The translations under genes and the position numbers were made by a program. Shown here in pieces: positions 8,438 to 18,184 of a DNA stretch of 64,000 nt. Origin of the DNA: Scatosoma sp900555925 (GTDB taxonomy: Bacteria > Bacillota > Clostridia > Christensenellales > Borkfalkiaceae); NCBI GenBank assembly GCA_959603585.1, contig CAUGYD010000002.1, positions 62,001 to 126,000 on the forward strand, written 5' to 3'. The notes beneath the pieces were generated by a model, which saw nothing but the letters and a program-made list of their open reading frames with translations, made no database searches and was not told the DNA's origin. How positions within the stretch are numbered: the first letter of the stretch is position 1; each line of letters opens with the position of its first letter.

Positions 8438-11400
8438 CTATTTGTTGCGCCACAGGACAATAGAATCGATATTAAATTTTGTTTTACTACGAAGCGTTAT
8501 TATATGCCTCCCTTCGGAAAGCTTTTCGGACAAATATACAAGTCTTTCCGTACTATCTGCTCCTATCAATTTGACCGTCTTGATTTTTTCTCCGTCTATC
8601 AGGATTTCAAATCCATCATATTCGGAAGATTCATGAGATAATATTCCAAATTGCGTACCGACAAATTGAAATTCGAGGGTTGCGTTTTCTCCTTCATAAA
8701 GATGACCGAACGTCGAAAGTTTATTCGAAAGCTTCCAATTTCCTCTATATACAAACATATCTTCATCAGGAGAACACCATTCTCCTTCCGGAAGCACATA
8801 AAAAATTTCGGCCCTGCGATAGGCAATATACTTTACTCCTTCCGCCCAAGTATCGGTAACGACCAATTTATAGTAGCGAAGATTCCGTTCTTTAAATTCT
8901 ACGGTGATATTATTATTTTTCCGTTCCGCATTTTCCACTTCTTTGATGAGCTCAAGCTTATTCAAATCGGTTCCTCCGTATAATTTGAAATTTTTCGGCT
9001 GATATCTTCGACTCGGCTCACCGTAAATCTCAAAGCGGTTTGCATTTATCGTTTCTCCTAAATCCACGGTGATTTCAAACGGATTTTCTTGTGTAATACT
9101 TGTTCTGTCAGAATGGATAAAATTAAATTGATCCTCGTCAAACAAATTATCAATTGAATAATTGTCATCCCAAGGGCGATAATTGGTTTCCACGAGCGTT
9201 TGAGGCTTTTTAGATTTTTGTACATAATTATAATTATATTCCCGCTCATAAAAATAATCACTCTCAAATTCTTCTCGATAATAGGAATTCCGATAAGCAT
9301 TCAAATAGTTTATCTGCACATTTTCGCCTTCAAATTTCCCGAGCCCTACTCCGACGAAATTCCTTGCGTTCTTGACCAATAAAACTGCCTTGAAATAAAC
9401 CCACTGTCCTTTTGTAAAATGATAGTCCTTATAATTATTCTCTTTACTTAAATCGAAATCCGGCGTACCCGACAAATTTTCGATTAAAGCTGCCCGTTCA
9501 TATTTTCCCCCATCAAGTGAAATATATAAACCTGCATATTCTCGTCCACGCAGAGCAATCCGATATTTTCCTTCGCTATTTATCTGAAATTTTCCCCGAA
9601 TTTCCATTACTGCATTGCTCGCAGGATTGGGTTCCCAAATTTCGGCATTTCCGTTCTGTACTCGGTTAGTATTATCTTCCTCAACAATCGTTTCATACCC
9701 CGCATAGGAATTTTCCACCGCCGCTTCTACGCTTTGATACATTTTTTCCGGAGTATAAGTGTAAACGGTTCTTTCCAACATCGTTGGCGTAGCTTGTTTT
9801 TGTCTGAATTCGATTACCAAATCTACATCATCGACTTTAAATGCTCCGTCTGTTTTTTCTATACTGAGAGTGACGATTATTTTTCCCGAGTCGCGATTTA
9901 CCTTGTCGGGAGTATATACAAAAACTCCTTCACTTTGTTTTGTTAGAATTCCATAAGCAGGAGAAGATACATTTTTAATTGTATAGCTAAATCCCTCCGG
10001 CAAAACGATATTTTCCTCCAAATTCATTACGAAATCTTTCCCCGTTTCAATTCCGTAAGGTTGAACTGTATGGCTATAATATTTCTTCCCGTCTTTATAA
10101 TAGCTTCTTCCCGTTTGGAAAATACAGGAAACCGGAACAAACATCGGATAAGCCTTTTCGTTATATTCTGATAGAATATTCTCCGATATATTTTGCTGCA
10201 AAAGCTCTTTGAAATAATACGTCATATCGTTATGCGTGACGTCGCTGACCGCTTTATACCATACATCTGCTCCCCCAGAGCCACCTCCTGCCTGTGTGGC
10301 CTGAATAAATAAATCCTGTCCGAAGGCGTGAAGTAAATTGGCGTAGGAATCCAAACCCGAGTTCGTCCCATTGCCTGAAAGAGTCTGTTTCAAAGTCCAG
10401 CTTGGATTGGTATATCTGTTCCAGCTGGTAGAATAGGTTCCCTCATTATTATTACCGAGTTCCCGATTGAAAGAAATGCGTGTAAACAAACTATACGATA
10501 CGAGACTGACAGCGTTATTCGTGACTTCATCGCCCGGAGCGAATCCAAAACGTTGATAATGATGATTTAATTCGTGAATACATCCCCAAAAGGCATCCGA
10601 AGCATTATCGACCGCGTTTTGCACATCGAGAGCCGCCGTCATGCAATACAAGGGACAATTTACCGTATGCCGCCCGACAAAGGCAACCATACTGCCCGCG
10701 GCAACAAACGGGTCATATAAAAATGTAATCCCCAACTCTCCGCCGGAACCAGCCGGAACCTTATTCGATACGCGCGAAATTTTATCCCAGAGAACAGCAG
10801 CTTCCGTAAGCTGGTCATAATCAAAGTCTTTTGCTCTCGACTTGGGACCCGAATGACGCACCGAATCGTCCCAAACTTCTAAATCAAAATACGGAGCCGA
10901 AGAATTTTTATTTTGTTCAAATTCCTCTCGATTCGTATAGCCAAGAATAAAATGCGAGTACGCAACGGCGCCCGATATCGTTACGGTAAAAGAAGTTCCT
11001 GCTTTCACCGGCTGAACATAGATTGGGCCACCAAAATAAGAACCAACATAGGAGGTCATCTCCTTTGTAGTCATCGTATTCGCTATCATCGGCATACGGT
11101 TGAACGTTCTTTCTATCCATATATTATTTTGTGCCCCATTCGTGAGCACCTGCCCGATTATAACTTTCAGACCTCCCGTTTTTTCGAAGTCTGCTTCGCT
11201 CATTCCCAGCTTTATTACTTCTCCCGCAGGAGCGTATAATCCCGTAATGTGATTTCCTCCGCTCCGCGATTTTATCGTCAGCTTTTTAATGAGGGCAGGT
11301 TCATCGTCGGAAACGTCACCTTCGTACATTCCCGCGGCTGCCGTGTGTTTATAAAGTTTTCTTCCCGTAGGTTCGCCGTTCAAAAACAAATTTCCTTTCT

Positions 11401-11788
11401 CATCCATTGAATCATAGGTATTTGCGGAAGAAATCAGAAAAACATTTTCGTCCATTACTGCTTGTTTTTCTTTCTGCGTTGCAGAAAAATTTACCCCATA
11501 TTCAGGATAGCGCTCCAAGCCCCCGTCAGAAACCTCCGGCAAATGTCTTTCCGTTATTCCTAAATATTCTGCCGTCATTCCCACTTTAGAGGGGCTATAC
11601 ATATCCGCCTCAAAGAGCTCAGTAGGATAAGCGTCCTCTATCGAAGGACCTTCTTCCGAGGAATTTTCCGAAGAACTTCCAGCCTCAGAGTTAGCTTCCC
11701 CTTTTGAAGAACAGGCGGTAAAAGTACAACATAACATAGTTATCCAAGCAAATACTACGGATATAACACGAAACACTCTATTTTTCAT
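8438..11788 (-). CDS. Secreted lipoprotein, M60-like (enhancin/mucinase-type) zinc metallopeptidase with carbohydrate-binding C-terminus
   Basis: 1116 residues from the ATG at 11786-11788, chosen because AAGGAG precedes it; an in-frame ATG eight codons upstream has none. A signal peptide ends in a lipobox-like TFTAC (Cys 26), followed by a Ser/Glu-rich linker. The catalytic motif HELNH (405-409) with a downstream Glu 421 fits the M60 pattern HExxH-x(8-24)-E. Around 860-1000 a discoidin-like (F5/8 type C) domain is suggested by SIDNLFDEDQ and VDLGETINANRFEIYG. The last ~100 residues look like another beta-sandwich ligand-binding module. M60 enzymes cut O-glycosylated proteins such as mucins; the substrate here is inferred. 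No operon partner. Confidence 0.8.
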   Translation of the reverse strand: MKNRVFRVISVVFAWITMLCCTFTACSSKGEANSEAGSSSENSSEEGPSIEDAYPTELFEADMYSPSKVGMTAEYLGITERHLPEVSDGGLERYPEYGVNFSATQKEKQAVMDENVFLISSANTYDSMDEKGNLFLNGEPTGRKLYKHTAAAGMYEGDVSDDEPALIKKLTIKSRSGGNHITGLYAPAGEVIKLGMSEADFEKTGGLKVIIGQVLTNGAQNNIWIERTFNRMPMIANTMTTKEMTSYVGSYFGGPIYVQPVKAGTSFTVTISGAVAYSHFILGYTNREEFEQNKNSSAPYFDLEVWDDSVRHSGPKSRAKDFDYDQLTEAAVLWDKISRVSNKVPAGSGGELGITFLYDPFVAAGSMVAFVGRHTVNCPLYCMTAALDVQNAVDNASDAFWGCIHELNHHYQRFGFAPGDEVTNNAVSLVSYSLFTRISFNRELGNNNEGTYSTSWNRYTNPSWTLKQTLSGNGTNSGLDSYANLLHAFGQDLFIQATQAGGGSGGADVWYKAVSDVTHNDMTYYFKELLQQNISENILSEYNEKAYPMFVPVSCIFQTGRSYYKDGKKYYSHTVQPYGIETGKDFVMNLEENIVLPEGFSYTIKNVSSPAYGILTKQSEGVFVYTPDKVNRDSGKIIVTLSIEKTDGAFKVDDVDLVIEFRQKQATPTMLERTVYTYTPEKMYQSVEAAVENSYAGYETIVEEDNTNRVQNGNAEIWEPNPASNAVMEIRGKFQINSEGKYRIALRGREYAGLYISLDGGKYERAALIENLSGTPDFDLSKENNYKDYHFTKGQWVYFKAVLLVKNARNFVGVGLGKFEGENVQINYLNAYRNSYYREEFESDYFYEREYNYNYVQKSKKPQTLVETNYRPWDDNYSIDNLFDEDQFNFIHSDRTSITQENPFEITVDLGETINANRFEIYGEPSRRYQPKNFKLYGGTDLNKLELIKEVENAERKNNNITVEFKERNLRYYKLVVTDTWAEGVKYIAYRRAEIFYVLPEGEWCSPDEDMFVYRGNWKLSNKLSTFGHLYEGENATLEFQFVGTQFGILSHESSEYDGFEILIDGEKIKTVKLIGADSTERLVYLSEKLSEGRHIITLRSKTKFNIDSIVLWRNK

Positions 11789-11988
11789 TGCAACTCCTTT
11801 TGTTTTCATCATATTTTATTATGAGAAAACTATTCGGCTGACATACCGTTAATCCTCTCTTTCAATTATATGTTTGCTTTGCCAATAGATAATATAACTC
11901 AAAACGCTCGGAAAAATCAATCGTTCAGAACTTATTTTCGGGGAAATTTTTTAATTTTATAAAAACACCTTTCTTTATTCGAAAATAA

Positions 11989-12020
11989 TACTCGCCTCAC
12001 TCAAAGAGCGAAGCGAGTAA
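11989..12020 (-). terminator. Weak hairpin after the DapB-fold dehydrogenase gene
   Basis: ACTCGC and GCGAGT enclose a partly self-complementary loop about 22 nt beyond the stop codon at 12042. A T-rich run (TATTATTTTC) follows on the minus strand. Only moderately terminator-like. Confidence 0.4.
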
Positions 12021-12041
12021 AAAAAGTGTTTATATCAAAAA

Positions 12042-13067
12042 TTATAATTCATAGTGCATGGGATTCGTAAGATAATGAATTTCATCTAACTCGTCAGCCG
12101 TGACATATCCAGCCGGAGCATTCAAAAGCGAAGGAATTCTGTTAACGATTGTCGCACAGGTATGCTCTACCGTCGCAGGCTTTACTACATGGAATTCCGT
12201 GTTCGGCTCCCCCGTGATCCACCAATCGCACATATCGCCGTCGTCCGGACCGTATACCTTTCCTATGGTTTCTTCTTCAATCACGATTCCCTGATAAGTC
12301 TCAATGGTCACGACGGCCGACATACCGATACATTTTCCCGCTTTGATTGTCTTTCCGAGCGTCGCACTGTAAATATCTTTATCTATAATATAGGGAACAT
12401 TTTCCTGTTTAATTGATTTAATCGTCAGGCCGAGTTTGTTACAAATTGCTTCCGCCGCATTCCAAGCATAAGAAGGTACGACTTCCTTCGGGTGAGCGAG
12501 TTCCTTCTCAAACTGCGCTTTCGTCAAATCGCAGCCATGCGCCTTAGCCAAAGCCAGCCCGTAATCCTCGACATTATAACTATAAGCGCCCTTAATCTTT
12601 TTAATGTTGTGACAGCCGCCCGCCACCAAAGCAACCATATTAATCCAGAAAATATCTTGCATTCCGCTGCCGGTAACCGTGCAGTTATTCTCTTTTGCAA
12701 GCGCATCTAGCTTATTCGTAAAAGCCGCCGCCGTCGTCCAAGGATAAATTGCCTCTTCACAGGTCGTAATGACATTGATTCCGCGTTTTACGCATTTTTC
12801 CACTTGTTCATAAATATCCCCGAGAAAACTAAACAAGGTTACGATAGCGACGTCGGCATCGCACTCATCGAGAACCTTATCCGCATCTTTTGAAATCTGA
12901 ACGCCCGTTTTTACGCCGAGTTCGGCAAAGTCGCCGACATCCATTCCCAAAATTTCGGGATTTACATCTATCGCCCCCACAATTTCCGCCCCTTTCGCAT
13001 GCAGATAACGCAAAATATACTTAGACATTTTGCCGCAGCCATACTGTACTACTCTGATTCTTTTCAT
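12042..13067 (-). CDS. NAD(P)-dependent dehydrogenase with DapB-like N-terminal domain
   Basis: 341 residues from the ATG at 13065-13067 (AAGGAG upstream); the in-frame extension runs through its own promoter and is not coding. The N-terminus VVQYGCGKMSKYIL is a Rossmann dinucleotide-binding loop, followed by EIVGAIDVNPEILG. Overall it resembles the dihydrodipicolinate-reductase superfamily branch that includes 2,4-diaminopentanoate dehydrogenase (ornithine fermentation) and not true DapB. A conserved-looking HxxN and TGEPNTEF block near the C-terminus probably binds substrate. The substrate cannot be read from the sequence. It stands alone between terminators and has a strong promoter. Confidence 0.65.
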   Translation of the reverse strand: MKRIRVVQYGCGKMSKYILRYLHAKGAEIVGAIDVNPEILGMDVGDFAELGVKTGVQISKDADKVLDECDADVAIVTLFSFLGDIYEQVEKCVKRGINVITTCEEAIYPWTTAAAFTNKLDALAKENNCTVTGSGMQDIFWINMVALVAGGCHNIKKIKGAYSYNVEDYGLALAKAHGCDLTKAQFEKELAHPKEVVPSYAWNAAEAICNKLGLTIKSIKQENVPYIIDKDIYSATLGKTIKAGKCIGMSAVVTIETYQGIVIEEETIGKVYGPDDGDMCDWWITGEPNTEFHVVKPATVEHTCATIVNRIPSLLNAPAGYVTADELDEIHYLTNPMHYEL

Positions 13068-13090
13068 GGTATTGCTCCTTGAATTTTTTT

Positions 13091-13104
13091 GTATCGAATG
13101 ATAC
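13091..13104. promoter_or_regulatory. Operator-like palindrome in the leader of the dehydrogenase gene
   Basis: GTATC-GAAT-GATAC lies between the -10 box and the start codon, where a bound repressor would block elongation. The regulator is unknown. Confidence 0.4.
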
Positions 13105-13113
13105 CGTATACAG

Positions 13114-13142
13114 AGTATAACACAGTTATAGGTTCCTGTCAA
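13114..13142 (-). promoter_or_regulatory. Promoter of the DapB-fold dehydrogenase gene
   Basis: Minus strand TTGACA (13137-13142), 17-nt spacer, TATACT (13114-13119), about 47 nt before the start codon. Confidence 0.75.
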
Positions 13143-13259
13143 CCCCCATTTTTGGAATTTTTTGAAATTTTTTGTCATAAAATGACAGAATACATCGAAT
13201 TGTGTAATAGAGAGTTTAGAGAAATATATTATCAATAAAAAACATCGCAATTGACACCT

Positions 13260-14099
13260 TTATGTTTCCATATTTTTCGAACCGTGGAAAGAAGTTTTTT
13301 CAAGGTTTAATGATTTCCTTGACTGAGGTCCTTTATACTGTTTTTCGGGAATAGATTTTCCGAACAAACTGATCGCCCGATTCGGACACAGGTTGACACA
13401 GCGGTAACAAAATGCACAATTTCCCAACGCTTTCGCATGTCTTCCCTCGACTATGATATTTTTTACGGGGCAATGAGCCGCGCAGATTCCGCAGCCGATA
13501 CACCGCTCCTCATGAATGAGGAGCGACGACTTTTTTGCGTTTTCTCCTTTCCGCCACCATTTTCTTTGACAAAAATATCCTACGGCATGGGAAACGGGAT
13601 TAAAACCGCGCCGAAAACGTTTCCCGCACAGAATTTTTCGGGAAAATAAATCTATCCTTTTTTCCGCTTTTTTGAGAGTTTTTGCAATCTCGAAATCGTT
13701 TCGTATCTTCAAAGCCGTACAATCTGCGAGATTATTCGGCATATTTATATGCTCTGCCCCGATAACTTTTCCTCCGAGTTTCTCAATCGTACGGTCGAGA
13801 CTCGCCGCCCCGTCTCCCGAAAACATATACTGCGTTGCAATTACAAAAATTTCCTTACCCTCTATATGCTTCGCATTTGCATAGATAAAACGGCGCATCG
13901 GAACGGGCGGCGAGGAACCGTAGACAGGAAAGGCAAACAAGAGTTTATCGGCCGCAAAAGCGGATTCGGCGCAGTTCTTTTCTTCGCCGATATCATATAT
14001 CTTGACTTCATATTTTTCCGCCAACCTCTTTCCCGTTTCTTCTGCGACAAAACGAGTATTTCCCGTTCCGCTGAAATAAAATACAGATAAAGTTTTCAT
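13260..14099 (-). CDS. EFR1-type ferredoxin-flavodoxin protein
   Basis: 279 residues from the ATG at 14097-14099 (AAAGGAG upstream). The N-terminal flavodoxin fold opens with FYFSGTGNTRFVAE, the FMN-phosphate loop. The C-terminal third has two [4Fe-4S] motifs, CIGCGICAAHCP and CAFCYRCVNLCP. This is the EFR1 architecture common in Clostridia and probably moves electrons between ferredoxin-type donors and an unknown acceptor in the cytoplasm. The insert between the domains is rich in Arg/Lys. Separated from the next gene upstream by a terminator, so probably its own unit. Confidence 0.85.
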   Translation of the reverse strand: MKTLSVFYFSGTGNTRFVAEETGKRLAEKYEVKIYDIGEEKNCAESAFAADKLLFAFPVYGSSPPVPMRRFIYANAKHIEGKEIFVIATQYMFSGDGAASLDRTIEKLGGKVIGAEHINMPNNLADCTALKIRNDFEIAKTLKKAEKRIDLFSRKILCGKRFRRGFNPVSHAVGYFCQRKWWRKGENAKKSSLLIHEERCIGCGICAAHCPVKNIIVEGRHAKALGNCAFCYRCVNLCPNRAISLFGKSIPEKQYKGPQSRKSLNLEKTSFHGSKNMET

Positions 14100-14168
14100 G
14101 AGGCACGCTCCTTTTTTAAGTGTCCTTTCTATTATATGCATCTGCCTCAAAACACATTTACATGCAAA

Positions 14169-14191
14169 AAACTCGGAAAATTCCGAGTTTC
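14169..14191 (-). terminator. Terminator after the DUF3810 gene
   Basis: AAACTCGGAA pairs with TTCCGAGTTT, followed on the minus strand by a T-run. It begins 4 nt after the stop codon at 14195. Confidence 0.8.
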
Positions 14192-14194
14192 TTT

Positions 14195-15292
14195 TCAAGA
14201 ATTTTTAAGTTGTTCATAGAGAGCCACAAGGCTCGAAGTCGTTTCGCCGTAACTTTTTGTCCCGCCGGGAACTCCGTTTGCTTTCAGGAACAAATTATTG
14301 AACCAGGAAGAAATTCTATCGATGACTCCTTCGTATTTCTCATAATGTTCATTTCCGTTACCGTATTCCCGCAGGATGTCGGGAGCAAGTTTTTCTCGGA
14401 GTGTCCGTGCCTTTTCCGTGGGAAGAGAATTCAGAAGATTCGTAACCGCGCGCATAAGTCCGCTGTAATTGAGATAGACATCGTCGGCACGGATACAGAG
14501 CACATAGGAAACGATATTTGCTTCATTTTCCCGAGATACGCCTTTTGCATGCGCCATTTCGTGCGCCATAGTCGTCGGGAGTTCGTTGACGGGAATATTT
14601 ACGTTGACATTCGCTTCCGCGTAAAAGGGAAAATAGATTCCCGTGATTCCGAGATAACTCATCGGAACGGAAAGAACGACCTTTTTGGGGCGAACTTCAT
14701 ACCCCGCAAAATAATCGGAATCGAGTCGATTAAATTCTTCATTCAAAATTTTGGACAATTCGGCAAAAGTGTGCATCGGGACAATATTCCCGTCTTTATC
14801 GCGTTCGAGTTCGGCGGAGGCGGCGTTAAGTCTCTCGACATAATATTCCGCGGCAGAATATAAGTTTTCCTCCGTAACGGCAACTTCCGCAAGCCCTAAC
14901 GCATTCATAGCCCCTTTTCGGTCATAAAGAGGCGAATAAAGTACTCCAAAGGCAAGCGCGACGCAAAGGACCACCAATAAAATACGGTACAGACAAAGGC
15001 CCGCACGGGCAAAACGTTTTCGACAGAGCAATACGATAAGAAAGACGAGCAATGTAATTCCGCCGACAATTAAGATCACAGCGGTCCATTCGTAAAAGGA
15101 AACGGGGATATAATTCGTCAAACGATTCATTACCCACCCTATCCCTCGCGTAATCCCGCGCGCAAAGACATATTCGGAAAGAAACGGAATGCTTGCGAGA
15201 ATATAAATAACGACGACGACCAGCGTCAAAATGCAAACTTTGAGTATCCGCATGCGACGGAGCCGTTTATCCGTTTTCTTCGTAGTTTCCAT
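14195..15292 (-). CDS. DUF3810 membrane protein with zinc-protease motif
   Basis: 365 residues. Two or three N-terminal membrane segments (about 17-38, 66-87, 95-115) precede an extracellular or membrane-surface domain with HEMAHAKG, an HExxH zinc motif, followed by EANIVSY supplying the third ligand. This is the DUF3810 family, predicted metalloproteases of unknown substrate. The ATG follows AAAGGAG. It begins 54 nt after the DUF3737 gene, so co-transcription with that gene and the flavoprotein is likely. Confidence 0.8.
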   Translation of the reverse strand: METTKKTDKRLRRMRILKVCILTLVVVVIYILASIPFLSEYVFARGITRGIGWVMNRLTNYIPVSFYEWTAVILIVGGITLLVFLIVLLCRKRFARAGLCLYRILLVVLCVALAFGVLYSPLYDRKGAMNALGLAEVAVTEENLYSAAEYYVERLNAASAELERDKDGNIVPMHTFAELSKILNEEFNRLDSDYFAGYEVRPKKVVLSVPMSYLGITGIYFPFYAEANVNVNIPVNELPTTMAHEMAHAKGVSRENEANIVSYVLCIRADDVYLNYSGLMRAVTNLLNSLPTEKARTLREKLAPDILREYGNGNEHYEKYEGVIDRISSWFNNLFLKANGVPGGTKSYGETTSSLVALYEQLKNS

Positions 15293-15346
15293 TTTCCTCT
15301 TTCTCCTTTCCGTATCGCATCGACAGATTTTACGCTTATCTTTCGA

Positions 15347-16210
15347 TTATTCTGCCGAAACCTTTTCTCCGCGCACAAGGATTTCCGCTCCGCAGTCGAC
15401 GACGGAATCTTCCGAAATAATTTTTCCGACAGAATCCGCCACAATTTTTCCGGATTTCGGATTTTTTACCGAATCGATATGTCCGTCAATCGTTGCATTG
15501 ACGTCGGAATATTCGAAAGCAAGGTCACAGCCGTGCATCCGACAATCGACCAGCTTTAACCTTTTACAGTAGCACAGCGGCTGCGTGCCGATAATTTCGC
15601 AACGGATAAGAGTCAGTCCCTCCGAATACCAACCGAGATATTCCCCTTTCACGACAGAATCTTTTACCATTACGTTTTTAGAATGCCAAAAAGCGTCTTT
15701 TGTATCCAAAAAACTGTTTTCGATCGTCATATTGTCAATATACTGAAAAGAATATTTACCGTTCATGCGCAAATTTCGGATTTTGATATCTTTGCTTTCA
15801 AACAGAAAATATTCCGATTCTATGACGGACGCTTCTATATCTATTCCCCTGCACTTCCAACCGAATTCGGGCGAATGAACGATGCAATTTTTTATGAGGA
15901 TATTCTCACATTCCCGCAGGACCTTAATACCGTCAATCCCGCAATTAGAAATCTCTCCGTTTTTTGAATACCAAACGGGCGCCCGCGTATTCGCATCGAG
16001 AAAACTGTCGGACAACGAAAATCTTTCCGCATGCCAAAGCGGATATCGAAGCGAAAAAGAACAGCCCTTCACCCGAATATCCCGACATTCTTTCAACACG
16101 GATTCCCCGTCCTTCGGACCGCCGAAAATACAGTCCGTTACGTCTGTTTCCGTTAAATGATACAAGGCCCTTTCTTCGTCATATGTTTTGTTTTTCAGCT
16201 TTTTTCTCAT
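15347..16210 (-). CDS. DUF3737 right-handed beta-helix protein
   Basis: 287 residues from the ATG at 16208-16210, preceded by GGAG at the right distance; a GTG five codons upstream overlaps the previous stop but has no SD. Repeated short strands with Cys/Ile/Asn rungs (CIFGG, CRDIRVKGCSF, CENILIKNCIV, SKDIKIRNL, SKNVMVKDSVV) build a parallel beta-helix like pectate lyases, without recognisable catalytic acids. DUF3737 proteins often neighbour small flavoproteins, as here; the function is unknown. Confidence 0.8.
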   Translation of the reverse strand: MRKKLKNKTYDEERALYHLTETDVTDCIFGGPKDGESVLKECRDIRVKGCSFSLRYPLWHAERFSLSDSFLDANTRAPVWYSKNGEISNCGIDGIKVLRECENILIKNCIVHSPEFGWKCRGIDIEASVIESEYFLFESKDIKIRNLRMNGKYSFQYIDNMTIENSFLDTKDAFWHSKNVMVKDSVVKGEYLGWYSEGLTLIRCEIIGTQPLCYCKRLKLVDCRMHGCDLAFEYSDVNATIDGHIDSVKNPKSGKIVADSVGKIISEDSVVDCGAEILVRGEKVSAE

Positions 16211-16221
16211 GTATTCTCCGC

Positions 16222-16758
16222 TCACAATGCCCTCCCTGTTTCATATGCTTCCTGCGGAAAACGAGTATTCCTGATTTCCCCCGCGCTTTCCACTCCCGCG
16301 CCCTTCACGACACCTGCAAGCCGAACGCCTCCAAAACAATCGATCCAGCCCTGAATTCCTTTGATGGCTCCGTCAAACGCAGATTCTTCCGTATCCTCGG
16401 CAGAGGCTAAAAGATAAACTCTCTTAAAGGCATTTTCTTTTTGATACAATGGACTCGTTCGGTCCAAAAAAGTCTTTAATTGCCCCGAAAGCCCGTAATA
16501 ATAAATCGGTGTTGCAAACACAAGAATATCCGAGTTCTGTATACGCGGCAAAACCTCTCCGACAGAATCCTTCAAAACACATTTCCCCGTTTTGGAACAT
16601 GTACGGCAACCAATACAAAATTTCAAATCCATACCGCGAAGTTCAATTTTCTCGACTTTATGCCCCGCGTCCTGCGCTCCGCGGGCAAATTCTTCGGCTA
16701 AAATCTCCGAATTTCCGCTTTTACGCGGCGTCGACGACACAATAAATACTCTGCTCAT
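16222..16758 (-). CDS. NAD(P)H-dependent FMN reductase / iron-sulfur flavoprotein-like
   Basis: 178 residues. Opens VFIVSSTPRKSGNSEIL, the FMN-binding loop of the flavodoxin-like reductases; CIGCRTCSKTGKC at about 48-60 gives the four-Cys segment seen in iron-sulfur flavoproteins and relatives. FATPIYYYGLSGQLKTFLDR is the second conserved flavin-side motif. It reduces quinones, nitro-compounds or FMN in related proteins; the substrate here is not known. Its TGA overlaps the GTG region ahead of the DUF3737 gene, indicating one operon. Confidence 0.8.
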   Translation of the reverse strand: MSRVFIVSSTPRKSGNSEILAEEFARGAQDAGHKVEKIELRGMDLKFCIGCRTCSKTGKCVLKDSVGEVLPRIQNSDILVFATPIYYYGLSGQLKTFLDRTSPLYQKENAFKRVYLLASAEDTEESAFDGAIKGIQGWIDCFGGVRLAGVVKGAGVESAGEIRNTRFPQEAYETGRAL

Positions 16759-17051
16759 AATATCTCTCCTTTTTAAAACCGATTCTGCAGCGGCGCCTGT
16801 ATCATACTTATCCGCCTCTTGAAACGCAATCGGTTCTTCATCTATTTGTTACGATTCTATTATAAACATTATTCTTTCCTATGTCAAATATTTATTTTGA
16901 AAATTCTTTCATAACCAAGCTCTATATTGCGGCCGCTTTCCCGCCTTCTCTTTTTCGAAAAAGAAGGATTACCACTTCGGACTTTCATAAAAATTTTGAA
17001 AACTCCCTTGAAAAATGACATAAAAAAACCGAGATTAACCATACTGCAAAT

Positions 17052-18170
17052 ATGAAATGTCGGTACAGCCATCTTCATATCTATAAAATTTTTCTTTCTG
17101 TCTTTGCTTTACTTACAGCGATTTTTCCGCCATTCTTACCGAACGTTCCCGAAAGAACCGTCGCCCAAGAAATTCCCGCCACGCAAACGATAGAAACTTC
17201 CGCTCCCGTAGAACATCTGTTTACGCATTGTCTGATCGCTCACCCCGAAATCGCCTTTGCAGACAACAACGAATACGGAAAACATCTGGACAGAGATTGT
17301 CTCACTCCTACCGAATTCAGACGTATTCTGCAATTTTTGTACGAGGACGGCTATGCGTTGGTAGATATCCGAAAGACCTTTCGAGAAAAAGGAAGCTATG
17401 CCGAACGCATCGCTTTTGAATTTCCCGCCGATAAAAAACCGCTCATTCTCTCTTTCGACGATGTGGTTTATGCCTCAAAAAATAAAGGGAAAGGTATGTC
17501 TGACAAAATTATCGTTACAGATAACGGACAGCTCGCAGCTTACACCGAAAAACATACGCCTCAAATTCACGGAGAAGAGTTCGTATCGATTTTAGAAGAA
17601 TTTATCGTGAAACATCCCGATTTTTCTTACGAGCATGCCCGAGGGACGATCTTTTTAACCGGTTTTGACGGAATTTTAGGATACCGTACGCAAAGGGATT
17701 CCCCCAATCGTACAGAAGAACGCCTCCAAGCACGAGCGGTTGTGAACACCTTGAAAAAGAAAGGCTGGAATTTCGGCTGCCATTCCTATGCGCACGGACA
17801 TATGAAAAAATACTCGACCGAACATATGTTATCCGATATAAAAAAATGGAAAACGGAAGTAGAACCCTTGGTCGGTAAAACGCAAATTTACGCTTATCCT
17901 TACGGGGAATGGGTACTCGGAGAGAATTGCTCCGATCCCCGACAACAGGTCCTGATATCCGCCGGTTTTCGCTTATTTTGCGGCGTGGGAAACCAGCCGT
18001 TCTATTCAAAGCTCCCCTTCAAATCTGATTCGGTAAAAGTCCTTTTTCAAGACCGCTGTGCCCTCGACGGCATATCTTTGAGAAGCGGAAATTGTTCACG
18101 ATTCTTCCCCGCTCAGGAAGTCTATGACACCAATCGTCCCATTCCCTATTCCTCCACAGAAATTCATTGA
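17052..18170 (+). CDS. Secreted polysaccharide deacetylase family protein
   Basis: 372 residues. An N-terminal hydrophobic signal or anchor segment (about 9-30) is followed by a NodB-type deacetylase domain: ILSFDDVVY has the catalytic and metal-binding Asp pair, GCHSYAHGHM the two His ligands, and YAYPYGEW the conserved strand. Probably removes acetyl groups from peptidoglycan or another surface glycan outside the membrane. Oriented opposite to both neighbours and followed by two hairpins, so monocistronic. Confidence 0.8.
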   Translation: MKCRYSHLHIYKIFLSVFALLTAIFPPFLPNVPERTVAQEIPATQTIETSAPVEHLFTHCLIAHPEIAFADNNEYGKHLDRDCLTPTEFRRILQFLYEDGYALVDIRKTFREKGSYAERIAFEFPADKKPLILSFDDVVYASKNKGKGMSDKIIVTDNGQLAAYTEKHTPQIHGEEFVSILEEFIVKHPDFSYEHARGTIFLTGFDGILGYRTQRDSPNRTEERLQARAVVNTLKKKGWNFGCHSYAHGHMKKYSTEHMLSDIKKWKTEVEPLVGKTQIYAYPYGEWVLGENCSDPRQQVLISAGFRLFCGVGNQPFYSKLPFKSDSVKVLFQDRCALDGISLRSGNCSRFFPAQEVYDTNRPIPYSSTEIH

Positions 18171-18184
18171 AAACCTTAACGCGA

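Noticed and set aside
16941..16964. CCTTCT...AGAAGG imperfect dyad before the deacetylase gene
   Set aside because: Low-complexity T/A-rich arms with mismatches; too weak to call a regulatory site.
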